DNA of 64,000 nucleotides from JACRCT01 sp036504155 (GTDB taxonomy: Bacteria > Myxococcota > Myxococcia > Myxococcales > UBA5297). Below, piece after piece: positions 26,606 to 34,246 of the stretch (the first letter of the stretch is position 1; each line of letters opens with the position of its first letter). The notes beneath the pieces were generated by a model. That model saw only the letters and a list, made by a program, of their open reading frames with translations, searched no databases and was not told where the DNA came from. Where the stretch lies: positions 1-64,000 of the forward strand of contig DASXVQ010000033.1 in NCBI GenBank assembly GCA_036504155.1. Direction: 5' to 3'. The position numbers were made by a program, and so were the translations under genes.

Positions 26606-27532
26606 TCAGGAGATCGGCGCTCGCTGCGGGGCCGGGGTGACCATCTGGATGTCGAAGCCCTGCTTCTGCAGGCGGCTGATGACGTCGTCGAGCACGCGCA
26701 CCGTCTGCGGCTGGATGTCGTGCATCAGGATGGTGCCGCCGCGGGCCTGGACGCTGTTCGAGCCGGCGAAGATGTTCTCCATGATCTTGGCGTCGTCGTT
26801 CTTGTAGCGCCAGTCGTTGGAGTCCACGTTCCACAGGACGATCTTCTGGCCGGGCTCCATGGCGGCGCGGGCGACCGCGGGGCCGGCGCCGTACGGCGGG
26901 CGGACGACCGAGATCGGGTAGTGGTAGCCCAGCACCTTGTCGATGGCGGCCTGGGTCTTCTCGAGCTCGACCTTGGCCTGCGCCGGGGTCAGCTTCGACA
27001 GGTTGGCGTGGGTGAAGGTGTGGTTCCCGAGCGTGTGGCCCTCGGCGACGATGCGGCGGATGAGGTCCGGCTGCTTGAGGACGCCCTCGCCGGTGACGAA
27101 GAAGGTGGCCTTCACGTCGTGCTTCTTGAGGATCTCCAGCACGCGCGGGGTGTTCACGGGGTGCGGGCCGTCGTCGAAGGTCAGGCTGACGACCTTCTGG
27201 AAGCCGTCGGTCTTGTTCGGGGTCACCGCCGGCGTGGTGTTGTTGGTCGCCGGCTTCTGCGGCTCGGCGGGCTTGGTCGGCGTCGTCACCGGCGCCTGCG
27301 GGGCGGCGGCGCCGGTCGGCAGCGTCAGCTTCATCCCCACGCCCAGCTTCTCGGGGGCGGAGAGGACGTTCTTGTTGAGGTCCATGATCTCCGGCCACCG
27401 CTTCGAGTCGCCCAGGAGGTTCTTGGCGATCTTCGAGAGCGTGTCGCCCGGCTGGACCGTGTAGCTCGTCGGCGTGGTGGTCTTCGGGGCGACCGGGGTG
27501 GTGGAAGTGGCGCTGCCAATGGGGCCGGGCAT
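26606..27532 (-). CDS. LysM and polysaccharide deacetylase (NodB) protein
   Basis: A 308-residue protein with GGAGAGGG before the ATG. Residues 23-72 are a LysM domain (YTVQPGDTLSKIAKNLLGD). A Thr/Pro linker (75-108) leads to a NodB deacetylase domain with TFDDGP (118-123, catalytic Asp120 and metal-binding Asp121), HTFTH (171-175, metal His residues), RPPYG (211-215) and LMHD (269-272). All motifs of an active peptidoglycan or chitin-type N-deacetylase are present. Oddly there is no signal peptide. The ORF begins MPGPIGSATSTTP, so export must be non-classical or the enzyme is released by lysis. A terminator follows. Confidence 0.9.
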   Translation of the reverse strand: MPGPIGSATSTTPVAPKTTTPTSYTVQPGDTLSKIAKNLLGDSKRWPEIMDLNKNVLSAPEKLGVGMKLTLPTGAAAPQAPVTTPTKPAEPQKPATNNTTPAVTPNKTDGFQKVVSLTFDDGPHPVNTPRVLEILKKHDVKATFFVTGEGVLKQPDLIRRIVAEGHTLGNHTFTHANLSKLTPAQAKVELEKTQAAIDKVLGYHYPISVVRPPYGAGPAVARAAMEPGQKIVLWNVDSNDWRYKNDDAKIMENIFAGSNSVQARGGTILMHDIQPQTVRVLDDVISRLQKQGFDIQMVTPAPQRAPIS

Positions 27533-27676
27533 GAAGTTCCCTCTCCGTTTGAGTTCCAAGACCTGGGAATTGTCGCACACCTGCTTACAAAGTTTCCTCG
27601 GGCCGGCAGGTTCTGGGCTGGAGGTCGCAGGTGGCGGTAGTTCCTGGGCTATTTTCGGTGCCCGTCTCCGGAGGGC

Positions 27677-27700
27677 CCAAGTTAAGGTACCTTAACTTGG
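27677..27700. repeat. 24-bp perfect palindrome in a gene boundary
   Basis: CCAAGTTAAGGT (27677-27688) is followed directly by its reverse complement (27689-27700). After one mismatch, GGG (27673-27675) and CCC (27702-27704) extend the symmetry. It starts 11 nt past the stop of the radical SAM gene and about 145 nt upstream of the deacetylase start. It may be an operator for a dimeric regulator or a cruciform-forming terminator. There is no T-run. Confidence 0.6.
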
Positions 27701-27711
27701 CCCCGTCGCGA

Positions 27712-29379
27712 TCACGGCCGTCCGCGGCAGCACCACGGGAAGGTCATCCAGCCGCCGATGGCCACCGCCCAGGGCTTGCCCAGGTGCGGATAGAAGTCAC
27801 GCAGGGCGTCGCGCATGGCGTCGGCGGTCTCGTGGACCTGGTCCGCGTCCAGGCCGACGCCGTTGGCGTTGCGGCAGGGAAGCGCCGGCTGCAGGACCGC
27901 CTGGCTGGGCAGCGCGATGAGCCCGAAGCTCGCCGGATCGGCGGCCATCTGCGAGCCCGGGACCAGGTTGAACTCGTGCAGGGCGACGAAGTCGATGACG
28001 TCGTGGTGGTCGGCCAGGAAGTCGAAGGTCTCGTTGCGCTGGCGCTGGGTCTCGGTGGGGAAGCCGACGATCAGCATCGTGCTGGTGCGGATTCCGGCGG
28101 CCCGGCAGTCGCGCAGGATCCGCTCGGCGAGCCCGGCGGGCCGCGGCTTGTTCATCGCGGTCAGCACCTCGGCCGAGGCGCTCTCCATCCCGAAGCGCAG
28201 GCAGACGCAGCCGGACTTGGCGAGGTCGGCGATGACCTCGGTCGTCAGCTGCGGGTGCAGCAGCACCTCGGCGGCCCAGCGGAGATCGAGGTGGGCTTCG
28301 ACGATGGCCTTGGCGAAGGCATGCAGGTGATCGGGCCGGAAGGAGTCGGTGGGCAGGTCGAACCAGTTGGAGCCGGTCTCGGCGATCGCCGCCTGGATGT
28401 CCCGGATGGCCAGGTCGAAGGGCCGCACGCGGTACGACGAGGAGGTCTGCGAGGAGATGTTGCAGTACCGGCATCGGCCCCAGTGGCAGCCGCGTGTCAG
28501 CGGCACCGGGATGGCGTAGCGCGGCACCAAGTAGCGCGAGAGGTCCAGGCCGTCGGCGATCCAGCAGGGGCTGGGAACCGCCGCCAGATCCAGGCAGGAC
28601 GCGTCCGGAGGGAGTACCCGCCCTCCGTGGCGGGGTCGGTCGCTCGCGATCTTCGAGAGCCACTCGTCGAGCGCGGCCTCCCCATCGTGCAGGACGAGCG
28701 AATCGACTGGCAGCACGGAGGCAGGAATCTCTCGCGCCTTCTCTCCCAGCGCGGTGAGGTACCCGCCGCCCACGCCCAGCGCGATCTGCGGCGCGAGCTT
28801 CCTGAGCCTGCGGATCAGCGTGAAGCCGGGGAGAATCTGCGACAGGTACGTCAGCGAGATGCCCACGGCCTTCGGCGAAGCCGCGAGGATGCGCGGGATG
28901 GCCTGCTCATCGGCCCAGCCGAAGTAGGGATTGGCGGCGGGGTCGTCGATCGCAGCGACGAGCGAGTCCCAGTCGCGCCAGGCGCCCGAGATGTCGAAGG
29001 CCCGGTAGGAGTGCTCGGTCCCGGCGCGCCCGGAAGCCGAGAGCACGTTGCCCGCCGTCTCCAGGACTCCGAAGGCGCGCTCCATCGCGGCCGTGTCGGC
29101 GACCGTCTCGAACTTCTGCAGGGAAGCCTTGGCTTGCTCGATGCCGGCGGCGGCCTCGGAAGCGGCCTTGACGATCGATGCTGAGGCTCCCTCGGCGGCC
29201 AATCGGTCCCGACAACCGGCGAGGTGGCTCGCGGAGTGGAAGTGGTGGAAGGCGTCGATGGAGGCGTCCCACTGGCCCACCGACCATCCGCGCGAGCGCA
29301 GGTACGCCGCCAGGGTCGAGATGCTGGCCGCGGCCTGGCCGACGTTGGCGACGGGTGGGGAGATGAGCAGCAGGTCCAT
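27712..29379 (-). CDS. B12-binding-type radical SAM protein
   Basis: A 555-residue protein. The N-terminal 230 residues look like a cobalamin-binding Rossmann domain (MDLLLISPPVANVGQAAAS, then GVGGGYLTALG), though the canonical DxHxxG motif is not seen. The radical SAM core follows, with the cluster motif TRGCHWGRCRYC near residues 293-304, a CX4CX2C spacing seen in some B12-type radical SAM families. Later come GMESASAEVLTAMNKPRP and STMLIVGFPTET, typical of MiaB/B12-type cores. Product unknown. ATG starts at 29379 and 29394 are both possible, neither with a ribosome binding site. The gene is divergent from the TIGR02996 gene with under 40 bp between them. Confidence 0.8.
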   Translation of the reverse strand: MDLLLISPPVANVGQAAASISTLAAYLRSRGWSVGQWDASIDAFHHFHSASHLAGCRDRLAAEGASASIVKAASEAAAGIEQAKASLQKFETVADTAAMERAFGVLETAGNVLSASGRAGTEHSYRAFDISGAWRDWDSLVAAIDDPAANPYFGWADEQAIPRILAASPKAVGISLTYLSQILPGFTLIRRLRKLAPQIALGVGGGYLTALGEKAREIPASVLPVDSLVLHDGEAALDEWLSKIASDRPRHGGRVLPPDASCLDLAAVPSPCWIADGLDLSRYLVPRYAIPVPLTRGCHWGRCRYCNISSQTSSSYRVRPFDLAIRDIQAAIAETGSNWFDLPTDSFRPDHLHAFAKAIVEAHLDLRWAAEVLLHPQLTTEVIADLAKSGCVCLRFGMESASAEVLTAMNKPRPAGLAERILRDCRAAGIRTSTMLIVGFPTETQRQRNETFDFLADHHDVIDFVALHEFNLVPGSQMAADPASFGLIALPSQAVLQPALPCRNANGVGLDADQVHETADAMRDALRDFYPHLGKPWAVAIGGWMTFPWCCRGRP

Positions 29380-29418
29380 GGAGAGGAAACCCATACCAAG
29401 CGGTAACGTGCTCGGGCC

Positions 29419-31632
29419 ATGACCTTCGACTTCGAGCCGGTCCGCCGCTTCCTGCCGACGGCGGAGCTGCGCGAGTGCTTGGAGAAGGAGATCGCCGCTT
29501 TGGGCGACACGCCGCCGGCGGTGGACTGGCAACGCGTGACGGTCCCGATGGTCCTGGGGCGGGTTGCCCTCAAGCCGCTCGTCCCTCCGGTCTTCCTACA
29601 GGTGCCGCCTACTGATCCCCATCCGCTCGCGCCGTGGATGCAGGCCTATTCGGCAACGCTCTCCATCTCGCTGGACCACGTCCCGGGAACTGCCAACCGC
29701 TACATCAAGGAGCTGCCCCGCTTCGGGGACCGCGCGGTCGCAGTGCTGCTTTTCCTCGCCGTTTCGGACTCGATCGCGCTGCGCGTCGCTGCGTACTCGG
29801 CCTTGGGAATCTGGACCCAGAACAAGCCTGCGCTGCTCGACTCGGCCATGACGGAGGCGGCGGCGCGAGGAGTCTCGGACCCGTCGGCCAAGGTCCGCAA
29901 GGCGGCCTTCGACCTGCTGGCGCGGCGTCCGGAGCAGGCCAAGCCGGCGCTCTCACGAGCGGCTGAAGCGCTCGAGGGCAAGGCGCTCGCGTTGACGAAC
30001 GAGGCGCTCGCACGGCTCGGCGCCCCGGCGGACGAGGCCGACGCCCCGTCCGCGCCCGATCCCGAGGATGCCGGGCTGCTCGCCAAGCTGGTCTCGCTGT
30101 GGACCGCGACGCGCTCCACCGAGGTCGCGGACCTCGTCCACACGCTCTCCACGCGGATGCCTGCGCCCCCGCTGGCGGGCCGGTCGAAGACCGAGAAGGA
30201 GGGCGAGTGGCACGTGGTCGCCCAGCGACACGACCCGGCGACGCTCCCCTCGCTGCTGGCGGCGCCCTGGCCCGCGCAGTGGCGGGACGGCAGGGACCGG
30301 CTCCATGCGCTGCAGGGCTGGCCCGACCCGCGGACCGCCGTTGCGCTCGTGAAGCTGCTGGAGGCCGAGCCGTACCGCTCGCAGGCGTCGTTCAACCTCT
30401 ACCGCGAGGTGCTCAAGGAGCTGTCGACGCTTCGCGACGCGCGCCAACTCGAGCCGCTCAAGAAGGCCGGCGCGGCGCTGCTGGCGCGCTTCCCCGGCTA
30501 CACCTACCTCGCCGACTTCAAGCTGGGCGCCGAGGGTAAGTCTCTGGAGGAAGCGCTGAAGCTCGCGCCGCCGGTGGCGCCGCCGGACGACGACCCGGTC
30601 GTGACTCGGGCGCGCGCGCGCCTCGTGGGGGTGAAGTCGGGAGCCGAGGAAAGGGCGCGCACCGAAGCGGACTTCCTCGAGCGCATCTGGGCCGAGCCGG
30701 ATTCCGAGGAGCTGCGCCGCGTCTACGCCGACTGGCTGCTGGAGCAGGGAGACGTCCGTGGCGAGTTCATCTCTCTGCAGTGCGAGCGGGCGGCAGGGCG
30801 GGGGACGGCAGCCTCCGAGCGGCGCGAGAAGCAGATCCTCGCGGAGCACGAGGAGCGCCTGGCCGGACCGCTGGCGCCCTACGTCGTTCGCGGTGGCCGG
30901 GTCTTCGAGCGCGGCTTCCTGGAGGGCGCGGCCCTCGACACCAAGCGGCTGGCGCAGGGGCTCGGCGAGTGCGCCTGGGCCACCGTGCGCACCGCCACGA
31001 TCGCCGAGTGGGGCGACGCGGCGGTGCTCGCCAAGTTCTTCTCCGGCCCGGGGCGTCGCGTCACCGCCTTCCATGGAGCGCGCTACGAGCTCTTGGTCGA
31101 GCTGGCCCAGCAGTGTCCCGACTGCCCGCTCGAGGACGTGAGCCTCTTGATGGTGAACGCCGCGTCGATCGACCTGAAGCTGCCGAAGCTGCGGCGCCTG
31201 GGGATCATCCGGCAGCGCTACGCCTTCGGGCACGACGATCGCGCGCGGACCTGGGCCTGCGTCGTCCCCAAGGAGCTGTGGGCGAAGCTGACCTCGTTCG
31301 CGGCCAACGACACCTGGAGCGAGCTGGCGGGCTGGCACGTGCGCTTCCGCGACATGCCCTGGTTGACCTCGCTGCGCGTGCTCTCGCCGGAGACCACTTC
31401 GGTGCTCGAGCCGGAGGGCTGGGAGGTGCGCTTCGAGCGCGACGCGGCCCAGGCGGCGCCCAGGCTCGTGGTCGAGGCGCACGCCGGCGCCCGGGACGTC
31501 GAGCCGGTCCTGCGCGGGATGGAGCGGCTGCCGGCGGAGCTGCGCAAGGCCCTGACGATCGTCGAGTCGCGGGCGCTGGACGCCGAGGCGCGCGCGGCGC
31601 TGGAGAGGGTCAGCAAGGGTGGCGCGGATTGA
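29419..31632 (+). CDS. HEAT-like protein with TIGR02996 domain
   Basis: A 737-residue cytoplasmic protein. Residues about 90-210 contain HEAT-like helices (SALGIWTQNKPALLDSAMTE, then VRKAAFDLLARRPEQ). A TIGR02996 domain sits at about 417-460: ERIWAEPDSEELRRVYADWL, then EQGDVRGEFISLQCE. This repeat-companion domain is found in Planctomycetes and Myxococcota and has no known biochemical role. The C-terminal 280 residues resemble a degenerate leucine-rich or beta-strand array (VSLLMVNAASIDLKLPKLRR). The ATG lacks a ribosome binding site, but TAACGT ends 9 nt upstream, consistent with a leaderless mRNA. The TGA stop lies in a 42-bp direct repeat. Confidence 0.75.
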   Translation: MTFDFEPVRRFLPTAELRECLEKEIAALGDTPPAVDWQRVTVPMVLGRVALKPLVPPVFLQVPPTDPHPLAPWMQAYSATLSISLDHVPGTANRYIKELPRFGDRAVAVLLFLAVSDSIALRVAAYSALGIWTQNKPALLDSAMTEAAARGVSDPSAKVRKAAFDLLARRPEQAKPALSRAAEALEGKALALTNEALARLGAPADEADAPSAPDPEDAGLLAKLVSLWTATRSTEVADLVHTLSTRMPAPPLAGRSKTEKEGEWHVVAQRHDPATLPSLLAAPWPAQWRDGRDRLHALQGWPDPRTAVALVKLLEAEPYRSQASFNLYREVLKELSTLRDARQLEPLKKAGAALLARFPGYTYLADFKLGAEGKSLEEALKLAPPVAPPDDDPVVTRARARLVGVKSGAEERARTEADFLERIWAEPDSEELRRVYADWLLEQGDVRGEFISLQCERAAGRGTAASERREKQILAEHEERLAGPLAPYVVRGGRVFERGFLEGAALDTKRLAQGLGECAWATVRTATIAEWGDAAVLAKFFSGPGRRVTAFHGARYELLVELAQQCPDCPLEDVSLLMVNAASIDLKLPKLRRLGIIRQRYAFGHDDRARTWACVVPKELWAKLTSFAANDTWSELAGWHVRFRDMPWLTSLRVLSPETTSVLEPEGWEVRFERDAAQAAPRLVVEAHAGARDVEPVLRGMERLPAELRKALTIVESRALDAEARAALERVSKGGAD

Positions 31633-31714
31633 GTTCTGGCCCCTCGACAAGCTCGGGGTGATGCTCAGCGCAGATTGAGCTCTGGCCCCTGGACAGGCTC
31701 GGGGTGAGGCTCAG
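31627..31714. repeat. Two direct copies of a 42-bp repeat forming the gene boundary
   Basis: Copy 1 (31627-31668) and copy 2 (31673-31714) start GATTGAG and share about 36 of 42 positions, including the core TGGCCCCTCGACAAGCTCGG in copy 1. The core can fold into a hairpin with CAAGC as loop. Sequences of the CCCTTCGACAAGCTCAGGG kind are scattered in many high-GC genomes. The stop codon of the plus-strand gene (31630-31632) lies in copy 1 and that of folB (31711-31713) in copy 2. Confidence 0.7.
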
Positions 31715-32073
31715 AACTTAGTAGGCCGCTCGCGCTCGATCTCCACGCCCACGCTCTTGCCGAAGCGCAGCGCGGAGGGCTTCTCCACCGTCACCTGGAC
31801 CTTGTGCACCTTGGGCTCGGCCAGGCACACCTCGGCGACGCGCTCGGCGAGCGCCTCGATGAGGAAGAAGCGCGAGGCCTCCACGGTGTCCATCACCGCG
31901 TTGCGCACGGTGCGGTAGTCGAGGGTGTCGGCGATGCGGTCGCTCTTGCCGCCCTTGGAGAGGTCGGTCCAGAGCACGAGGTTGATGATGATGTTCTGCT
32001 TGTCGTGCCGCTCGGAATCGTTCGCCCCGATGATGCAGCGCGCCAACAGGTCCTTGATGAGGATGCGGTCCAC
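31711..32073 (-). CDS. folB: Dihydroneopterin aldolase
   Basis: A 120-residue protein of the FolB/FolX family, which converts 7,8-dihydroneopterin to 6-hydroxymethyl-dihydropterin in folate synthesis. It begins VDRILIKDLLARCIIGANDS and keeps the expected glutamate (NDSERHDKQ), LDYRTV with the pterin-site tyrosine, the helix EALAERVAEVCL, and EKPSALR with the catalytic lysine. The GTG start at 32073 gives the usual family length and has GGAG about 10 nt upstream. The frame stays open 95 codons further upstream but shows no conserved sequence. It is divergent from the spore-lyase-like radical SAM gene. Confidence 0.9.
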   Translation of the reverse strand: MDRILIKDLLARCIIGANDSERHDKQNIIINLVLWTDLSKGGKSDRIADTLDYRTVRNAVMDTVEASRFFLIEALAERVAEVCLAEPKVHKVQVTVEKPSALRFGKSVGVEIERERPTKF

Positions 32074-32146
32074 TTGCGGGTGCTCCGGGGCTGGCGACGC
32101 GAAGAGGTGCGGAAGATAGCGCCATCGGCTGGGGGCGGCGAGCGAG

Positions 32147-32169
32147 TCGATATTCCAGCGTGGAATCGA
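32147..32169. promoter_or_regulatory. Inverted repeat in the folB divergent region
   Basis: ATTCCA (32152-32157) and TGGAAT (32161-32166) are separated by GCG, with TCGA on both outer sides. It lies midway between the divergent starts at 32073 and 32249, a position suitable for an operator. Only the symmetry supports it. Confidence 0.3.
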
Positions 32170-32248
32170 GGGGTTGGCGCTCGTACCGGCGCCGAAGCCT
32201 CGATCCTGCGCCCGGGAATGTCGGACCCGACCTGTAATCTTGTTCAGT

Positions 32249-33214
32249 ATGAAGGCACTGAACCAGATTCCGACCGGATATGCCCACAGCGAACCGTGGC
32301 CCGCGCACCCGCGGGTCGAGGTCCGCACCGCCCGCAGCCAGGACGTGCTGCTGCCCATCGGCGAGGGCCCTTCGCGCTACTTCGCGCTCAACCCGTACTC
32401 CGGCTGCGAGTTCGCCTGCGTGTGGTGCCGCGGCCGCCATACGCCTCCGTTCAAGGACGCCGACCCGCGCCTGTTCGAGCGCGACATCCACGCCCGCGCC
32501 AACGCGGTCGAGGCGGTCACCCGCGCGCTCAAGGACGGCTCGCTCGAGCGCTCGCCGCTGGTCCTGGGCACGCAGTGCGACCCCTGGCAGCCGGCGGAGC
32601 AGAAGGCGCAGGTGACCCGCGGCGTGCTCGACGTGCTCGCGCGCTACGGCTCGGTGGATCTGCGCGCCCAGACGCGCTCCACGCTCATCCCGCGCGACAT
32701 CGATCTGCTGGCGGCCATCGGCCGGCGCGGCAAGGTGTCGGTCTCCTTCTCCATCCCCACGCTCGACCTGCGGCTGTCGAAGCTGCTCGAGCCGCTCGCC
32801 CCGTCGGCGGAGCGCCGGCTGGTGGTGCTGGAGACGCTGGCTCGCGCCGGCATCCGCGTCGGCGTGCAGGTGGCGCCGGTGATGCACGGCATCAACGACT
32901 CTGCGCCCTACCTCGAGGCGGTGCTGCGCCGGGCCCAGAGCGCCGGCGCCTCCTTCGCCACGGTGACGCCGCTCTCCATGCCCGCACCGGCGCGGCTGGC
33001 GATGGTCGGCTTCGTCTCGCACTACGACCCCGAGCTGGCCACCAAGTACGACCGGCTGCTCGCGCGAACCGTGGAGACGGATCGGGCGTTCCCGGAGAGG
33101 CTGCAGGCGAGCTTCGACCAGGTCTGCACGCGGCTGGGGCTCGCGCATCCGCGCCGCGCCCCGCGCAAGGCGCCGCCGCCCGCGAGCGCCGAGCGGCAGC
33201 TGTCGCTGTTCTAG
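32249..33214 (+). CDS. Radical SAM protein, SPL/Rv2578c-like
   Basis: A 321-residue radical SAM enzyme. The cluster motif is Cys53-x3-Cys57-x2-Cys60 in NPYSGCEFACVWCRGRHT, followed by LVLGTQCDPWQPAE and VSVSFSIPTLDLRLSKLLEP. These are the signatures of the spore-photoproduct-lyase-like family (Rv2578c group) found in non-sporulating bacteria, whose substrate is unknown. The C-terminus ends SAERQLSLF, a short tail like a beta-clamp-binding motif (QLSLF), often seen in DNA-repair proteins. TAATCT 8 nt before the ATG and absence of a ribosome binding site suggest a leaderless transcript. Confidence 0.85.
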   Translation: MKALNQIPTGYAHSEPWPAHPRVEVRTARSQDVLLPIGEGPSRYFALNPYSGCEFACVWCRGRHTPPFKDADPRLFERDIHARANAVEAVTRALKDGSLERSPLVLGTQCDPWQPAEQKAQVTRGVLDVLARYGSVDLRAQTRSTLIPRDIDLLAAIGRRGKVSVSFSIPTLDLRLSKLLEPLAPSAERRLVVLETLARAGIRVGVQVAPVMHGINDSAPYLEAVLRRAQSAGASFATVTPLSMPAPARLAMVGFVSHYDPELATKYDRLLARTVETDRAFPERLQASFDQVCTRLGLAHPRRAPRKAPPPASAERQLSLF

Positions 33215-33260
33215 GCGGGACCTGCGCCGCCCGCCTCCAACAACGACAGGCTCGCCGGCG

Positions 33261-33283
33261 CTCCGGGGCGTTTCGCCTCGGAG
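33261..33283 (+). terminator. Hairpin terminator upstream of the respiratory operon
   Basis: CTCCGGGGCG (33261-33270), loop TTT, then CGCCTCGGAG (33274-33283) form a 10-bp stem with one G-T wobble. TCCTTTTGTC follows about 8 nt later. It would stop readthrough from the radical SAM gene ending at 33214 into the act operon. Confidence 0.55.
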
Positions 33284-33462
33284 CCCCCGCGTCCTTTTGT
33301 CTTCGGAATCCGGTATCTTGCAGCCGGCCGCTGGGGCGGAAGTCCTTCTCTGAACAATCCCCCGCGACGTTTGGCCCCGGACATCATCTAAGCCAGTGTC
33401 CAGGAATGCCCCAAAGGCATGTTCGGTCGCAGCGAAGGCGTCAGTTCCCACCCGCGGGACGG

Positions 33463-33491
33463 TTGACAGGCTAGGGGTTCACCGACAGATT
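33463..33491 (+). promoter_or_regulatory. Candidate promoter of the act-cox operon
   Basis: A perfect -35 TTGACA (33463-33468) is followed after 17 bp by CAGATT (33486-33491), a poor -10 (3/6). It is the best sigma-70-like site before actA and would give a leader of about 100 nt. An activator would be expected with such a weak -10. Confidence 0.3.
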
Positions 33492-33595
33492 TCGCCGCCG
33501 GTTTTCATGGCGGTCGAACAGGCGCGTAGAGGGGCGGGGGCCTTCTAGATGGCTCGACGCCACGGCGCTCACAGCGGACGGACGCGAGAGAACGC

Positions 33596-34246
33596 ATGCC
33601 ACGCTACTTCTTCCCCCGCTGGTCCAACCAAGCCCTGAAGTGGATCTTCTTCTTCGGCCTGGGGCCGGCCGCGACGGCCGTGGTGCTGGCGCTCTGGTAC
33701 TACGGCACCAACAAGCACCTGGAGGTCGGCTACCAGCCCGACCAGCCGGTCGACTACAGCCACAAGCTGCACGCCGGCGACCTGGGCATGGACTGCCGCT
33801 ACTGCCACTACACGGTGGAGAGGGCCGCCTTCGCCGCGGTGCCGCCGACCCAGGTGTGCATGAACTGCCACACCAAGGTCCGCGCCGACAGCGCCAAGAT
33901 CCTCCCGGTGCGCGAGAGCTTCGCCAACGACACGCCGATCCCCTGGGTGCGCGTGCACAAGCTGCCCGAGTTCGTCTACTTCAACCACGGGGCGCACCTG
34001 GCCGCCGGCGTCGGCTGCTCGACCTGCCACGGCCGGATCGACCAGATGCCCAAGGTCATCCAGCGCGAGCCGCTCTCGATGAGCTGGTGCCTGGACTGCC
34101 ACCGCGACCCGGGCAAGAACCTGCGCCCGGCGAGCGAGATCACCAACATGGCCTGGAAGCCGCCGGAGCAGTCGCCTCCCAAGGCGGTCGCGCCGACAGG
34201 GCGCGTGGTCCAGCCGCCGCTGCACTGCTCGGGGTGCCACCGATGA
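33596..34246 (+). CDS. actA: Alternative complex III subunit ActA, pentaheme cytochrome c
   Basis: A 216-residue protein with one N-terminal membrane anchor (about residues 15-35) and five CXXCH heme sites: CRYCH 67-71, CMNCH 88-92, CSTCH 141-145, CLDCH 165-169 and CSGCH 211-215. This matches ActA of alternative complex III, which carries electrons from the iron-sulfur subunit towards the periplasmic acceptor. The last CXXCH is only one residue from the C-terminus. The gene overlaps actB by ATGA. It is the first gene of a plus-strand operon running to 49168. Confidence 0.95.
   Translation: MPRYFFPRWSNQALKWIFFFGLGPAATAVVLALWYYGTNKHLEVGYQPDQPVDYSHKLHAGDLGMDCRYCHYTVERAAFAAVPPTQVCMNCHTKVRADSAKILPVRESFANDTPIPWVRVHKLPEFVYFNHGAHLAAGVGCSTCHGRIDQMPKVIQREPLSMSWCLDCHRDPGKNLRPASEITNMAWKPPEQSPPKAVAPTGRVVQPPLHCSGCHR

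Larger units (their letters stand above)
33215..33595. other. 381-bp gene-free leader region of the respiratory operon
   Basis: No ORF is supported here. It contains the terminator hairpin at 33261-33283, a small hairpin ATGCC-CCAAA-GGCAT near 33409-33423, and the candidate promoter at 33463-33491. The remaining 100 bp before actA would be a 5-prime untranslated region with no structure that I can name. Confidence 0.6.
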
